NCBI RefSeq assembly: GCF_050337045.1
Contig: NZ_JAKJSO010000014.1
Location: 186,001-250,000 of the forward strand
Direction of reading: 5' to 3'
DNA: 64,000 nt
From: Photobacterium kagoshimensis
Lineage (GTDB): Bacteria; Pseudomonadota; Gammaproteobacteria; Enterobacterales; Vibrionaceae
A program made the position numbers and the translations under genes. How positions within the stretch are numbered: position 1 is the stretch's first letter; every line of letters begins with the position of its first letter. The notes beneath the pieces are model-generated. The model was not told the origin of the DNA. It saw only the letters and a list, made by a program, of their open reading frames with translations, and did no database searches. Positions 62,018 through 64,000 of the stretch are shown in pieces.

Positions 62018-62591
62018 TGAAGTATCCTTTTTCAACAAACCCGCAGATAGCATGACCAATGAGGATATGACACTCTTGTATTCGGGCAGTATGGGTAGAG
62101 GGGACAGAAATACACAAATCACACATGGCCTTCATTTCTCCGCTGTCACCTGTTAGCCCAATCGTCGTAATGCCTTTTTCTTTTGCCATCTTGATTGCTT
62201 GCAAAATGTTAGGCGATTTTCCTGATGTGCTAATGCCAATGAATACATCCCCTTCTTTACCATTGGCTTGAAGTTGGCGAGCAAACAGTTTTTCAAAGCC
62301 ATAATCGTTTCCTATGGCAGTAATTATCGAGGTATCAGTTGTAAGCGCTTGCGCAGGCAGGCCAGGGCGATCGAATTCAAATCGGCTGACAAATTCGGCG
62401 GCGATGTGTTGTGCATCCGCAGCGCTACCACCATTGCCAGCTAGTAACACTTGGTGACCTGATCGGTAAGCGTCTAGGCATATTTCGCCAGCGCGAGCCA
62501 TCGCTTCTAGTACCTCTGGGCGATCAAGTATCAATTGCTTGGTTGCGATTGAAGCTCGGATCTGCTCGTTAAAATACGTTAAGCTTTCCAT
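62010..62591 (-). CDS. gmhA: Sedoheptulose-7-phosphate isomerase (SIS domain)
   Basis: 193 residues from 62591 (MESLTYFNEQ). The SIS phosphosugar-binding pattern LLAGNGGSAADAQHIAAEFVSRFEFDRPGLPA is diagnostic of GmhA, as is GISTSGKSPNILQAIKMAKEKGITTIGLTG. It converts sedoheptulose-7-phosphate to D-glycero-D-manno-heptose-7-phosphate. It overlaps hddA by 13 bases and hddC by 8. A second GmhA for LPS core is probably elsewhere in the genome. Confidence 0.9.
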   Translation of the reverse strand: MESLTYFNEQIRASIATKQLILDRPEVLEAMARAGEICLDAYRSGHQVLLAGNGGSAADAQHIAAEFVSRFEFDRPGLPAQALTTDTSIITAIGNDYGFEKLFARQLQANGKEGDVFIGISTSGKSPNILQAIKMAKEKGITTIGLTGDSGEMKAMCDLCISVPSTHTARIQECHILIGHAICGFVEKGYFNG

Positions 62592-63607
62592 GATTGCGTT
62601 CCTTGCCAAGTAAAGTGAAAGGGCTGAATCGTGCCGTCTAAATCTGAAAGTGCTTCTTCGACACTGAGTCGATGGATGGGGTCGACGAATAGCATCATGA
62701 AGCCGCCGCCTCCCGCCCCCGATATTTTTAGTGATTTAGCGCCTGAAGTGATCGCGCGATCTTCAATCAAATTAATATGGGGTGTCGCAATCGAATCCGA
62801 TGTGGCTTTTTTCGCGTTCCACGATTCTTGCATGAGATCTGACATGCCGCAGATGTCGGAATGGAGTAAGCGCTCCTTCATTTCAAACGCAAACTTTTTA
62901 ACCTCATGCATGGCTTCTAGTGGCTTCTTGTCTGTAGAGGTTGTCGTTTTTACTTGGTCTTCAATGATTTGTGCAGATGAGCGTGAAACCCCTGTGAAAT
63001 AAAGCATTAGCTGGCTTTCAAGCTCATTAATAATGGGTTGGCGAATACGAAGGGGATTAACTAAAACACGTTCGTTCTCGTAAAACTCCATAAAGTTAAA
63101 TCCACCAAACGTTGTTGCATATTGGTCTTGCTTGCCCCCTGAAAGTTGGCAATCGATACGTTCAATGTCGTAAGCCATACGCGCTATCTCATACTCATCG
63201 AGTGGTAAATTGAGTAATTTTTGATACGCACTGATAATGGTGACAACCATAGTCGAAGATGAACCTAAACCACTGCCCGGAGGGGCGTCGGAATGGGTAT
63301 AGACAGTGACCGCTAAGGGTTTATTGTCGTTAAACTGACTGACAATACGGTTGTAAACCGCTTTATGAAGAAGGAGTTCGCCTTCTAGTTCGAGATAGTT
63401 GAGTAAGGGAGAGTGATAGTTAACATCAATATCTTGAGCAATAAAAGAGATGCCTTTTTCAGGGGAGTGCAATTCGATAGTGCAATGTGCGTACATATTG
63501 ATAGTTGCATTTAATACACAGCCACCGTATTGGTCGCAGTATGGAGAGATATCAGTGCCACCACCTGCAAGACCTAAACGGAGCGGAGAACGAGAGCGAA
63601 CAATCAT
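62579..63607 (-). CDS. hddA: D-glycero-alpha-D-manno-heptose-7-phosphate kinase (GHMP family)
   Basis: 342 residues. The start at 63607 (MIVRSRSPLRLGLAGGGTDISPYC) is chosen because AAGGA lies 8 bases upstream and it matches the family's N terminus; the longer frame to 63703 is not supported. The GHMP ATP loop is DAPPGSGLGSSSTMVV and the C-terminal motif KISGAGGGGFMM. It phosphorylates heptose-7-phosphate at position 1 for GDP-heptose synthesis. It is the first gene of the operon hddA-gmhA-hddC-flippase. Confidence 0.88.
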   Translation of the reverse strand: MIVRSRSPLRLGLAGGGTDISPYCDQYGGCVLNATINMYAHCTIELHSPEKGISFIAQDIDVNYHSPLLNYLELEGELLLHKAVYNRIVSQFNDNKPLAVTVYTHSDAPPGSGLGSSSTMVVTIISAYQKLLNLPLDEYEIARMAYDIERIDCQLSGGKQDQYATTFGGFNFMEFYENERVLVNPLRIRQPIINELESQLMLYFTGVSRSSAQIIEDQVKTTTSTDKKPLEAMHEVKKFAFEMKERLLHSDICGMSDLMQESWNAKKATSDSIATPHINLIEDRAITSGAKSLKISGAGGGGFMMLFVDPIHRLSVEEALSDLDGTIQPFHFTWQGTQSWKA

Positions 63608-63830
63608 AATAAGCATCCTTACTTGCACATAAATTAGTGTAATTGGGCAGACTATACGTTTGTATTTGTTATGGATAAAACTTGGTTTACCACGCATAGT
63701 CATCCTATATTTAGGATGGATGCAGAGTATGTTTTGTGCAAGTTTGTCTCGTAACTAAAGCAAATAAGTACAATATAAATATGCAACAAGATAGTGATAC
63801 TTGAGGTGTCACGCTCTTCAAGGATGAAGT

Positions 63831-63920
63831 ATGGAATCATTACTTTTTTTGTTTTGTCTTATGCTATTAGTTTATTTGTGCTGGCAATTTACAAAGAAAA
63901 CAAAAAGTAAGGGCGATTAA
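63831..63920 (+). CDS. 29-residue membrane peptide upstream of the ligase gene
   Basis: Short frame with AAGGA 6 bases before the ATG. It encodes MESLLFLFCLMLLVYLCWQF and then a basic tail (TKKTKSKGD), a single membrane helix. Its stop overlaps the start of the next gene in TAATG, so it may couple translation or be a real micro-protein. The divergent gap 63608-63830 holds no assigned operator. Confidence 0.5.
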   Translation: MESLLFLFCLMLLVYLCWQFTKKTKSKGD

Positions 63921-64000
63921 TGCGTGATATTGTATTTGTTGTCGCGTTCTTATTTATGCTTGTATTTGCTATCAGGCGACCATTTATAGCCTTGTCGCTA
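63920..64000 (+). CDS. O-glycosylation ligase/polymerase-like protein, start only (3' end outside window)
   Basis: Only 27 residues are visible. MRDIVFVVAFLFMLVFAIRR and then PFIALSL resembles the first helix of the exosortase-A-associated putative O-glycosylation ligase (DUF5935/Wzy-C-like) family, which starts MRD and has an RRP/RRPF segment here. That fits the PrsT, FemAB and flippase genes. The call is tentative because so little is present. Confidence 0.5.
   Translation, partial: MRDIVFVVAFLFMLVFAIRRPFIALSL

Overview
The window looks like a chromosomal segment of a marine gammaproteobacterium of the Vibrionaceae, most likely Photobacterium. The reasons are the moderate-to-low GC, Vibrionaceae-type small proteins (DUF2960-like, DUF2750), a type I-F CRISPR-Cas locus, and a tRNA-Ser followed by repeated tRNA 3'-end relics, a kind of degenerate tRNA repetition reported in Photobacterium. 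The genus call is an inference; no 16S or other marker is present.

Layout. (1) 1-9.3 kb: the end of a Bat-type operon (two VWA membrane proteins and a BatD-like protein), a LysR regulator, a periplasmic HAD phosphatase, a lipoprotein with a formylglycine-enzyme fold but no cysteines in the catalytic region, a radical-SAM anaerobic sulfatase maturase and a HEAT/TPR exported protein. This resembles a sulfatase-maturation locus; any sulfatase would lie left of the window. (2) 9.3-19.2 kb: a membrane PTS EIIC-like domain fused to an EAL phosphodiesterase behind a LacI-family-type palindrome, then small proteins, a globin, RarD, a methyltransferase, a TDT transporter and a TPR-GAF-GGDEF cyclase. 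(3) 19.4-23.6 kb: tRNA-Ser(UGA) with relics, a protein made of three tandem RidA domains, and a large lipoprotein of unknown function. (4) 24.2-34.8 kb: a complete type I-F1 CRISPR-Cas system (cas1, cas2-3, csy1-4) and an array of 35 repeats and 34 spacers. (5) 34.9-52.8 kb: a NylB-like serine hydrolase and a C45 Ntn-hydrolase flanking a LysR gene, a nucleoside transporter, an apparently exported family II pyrophosphatase, an orphan tadEFG cluster, an M66 metalloprotease, a flavin reductase/LysR pair, an RhlE-type helicase and a beta-helix lipoprotein. (6) 52.9-64 kb: a polysaccharide locus of the exosortase-associated type: VanZ-like protein, S1-like protease, PrsT-type TPR lipoprotein, FemAB-type GNAT, beta-helix protein, flippase, the GDP-D,D-heptose genes hddC-gmhA-hddA, and, divergently, the start of an O-glycosylation-ligase-like gene.

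The most interesting signals are in the non-coding DNA of the CRISPR-Cas locus. Between cas3 and csy1 lies an isolated, inverted, diverged CRISPR repeat (20 of 28 positions) whose hairpin is kept by a compensatory base-pair change. A weaker second repeat-like element overlaps the start of a 21-codon mini-ORF containing codons (AGA, AGG, ATA) that are typically rare in gammaproteobacteria. This has the makings of a CreA/CreT-like or Cas-regulating RNA element. In addition, the cas1 upstream region shares a block of about 41-44 bp with the CRISPR leader, and an AGGTAGC box occurs in all three regulatory regions of the locus. The triple-RidA protein and the exported pyrophosphatase are the most unusual proteins.
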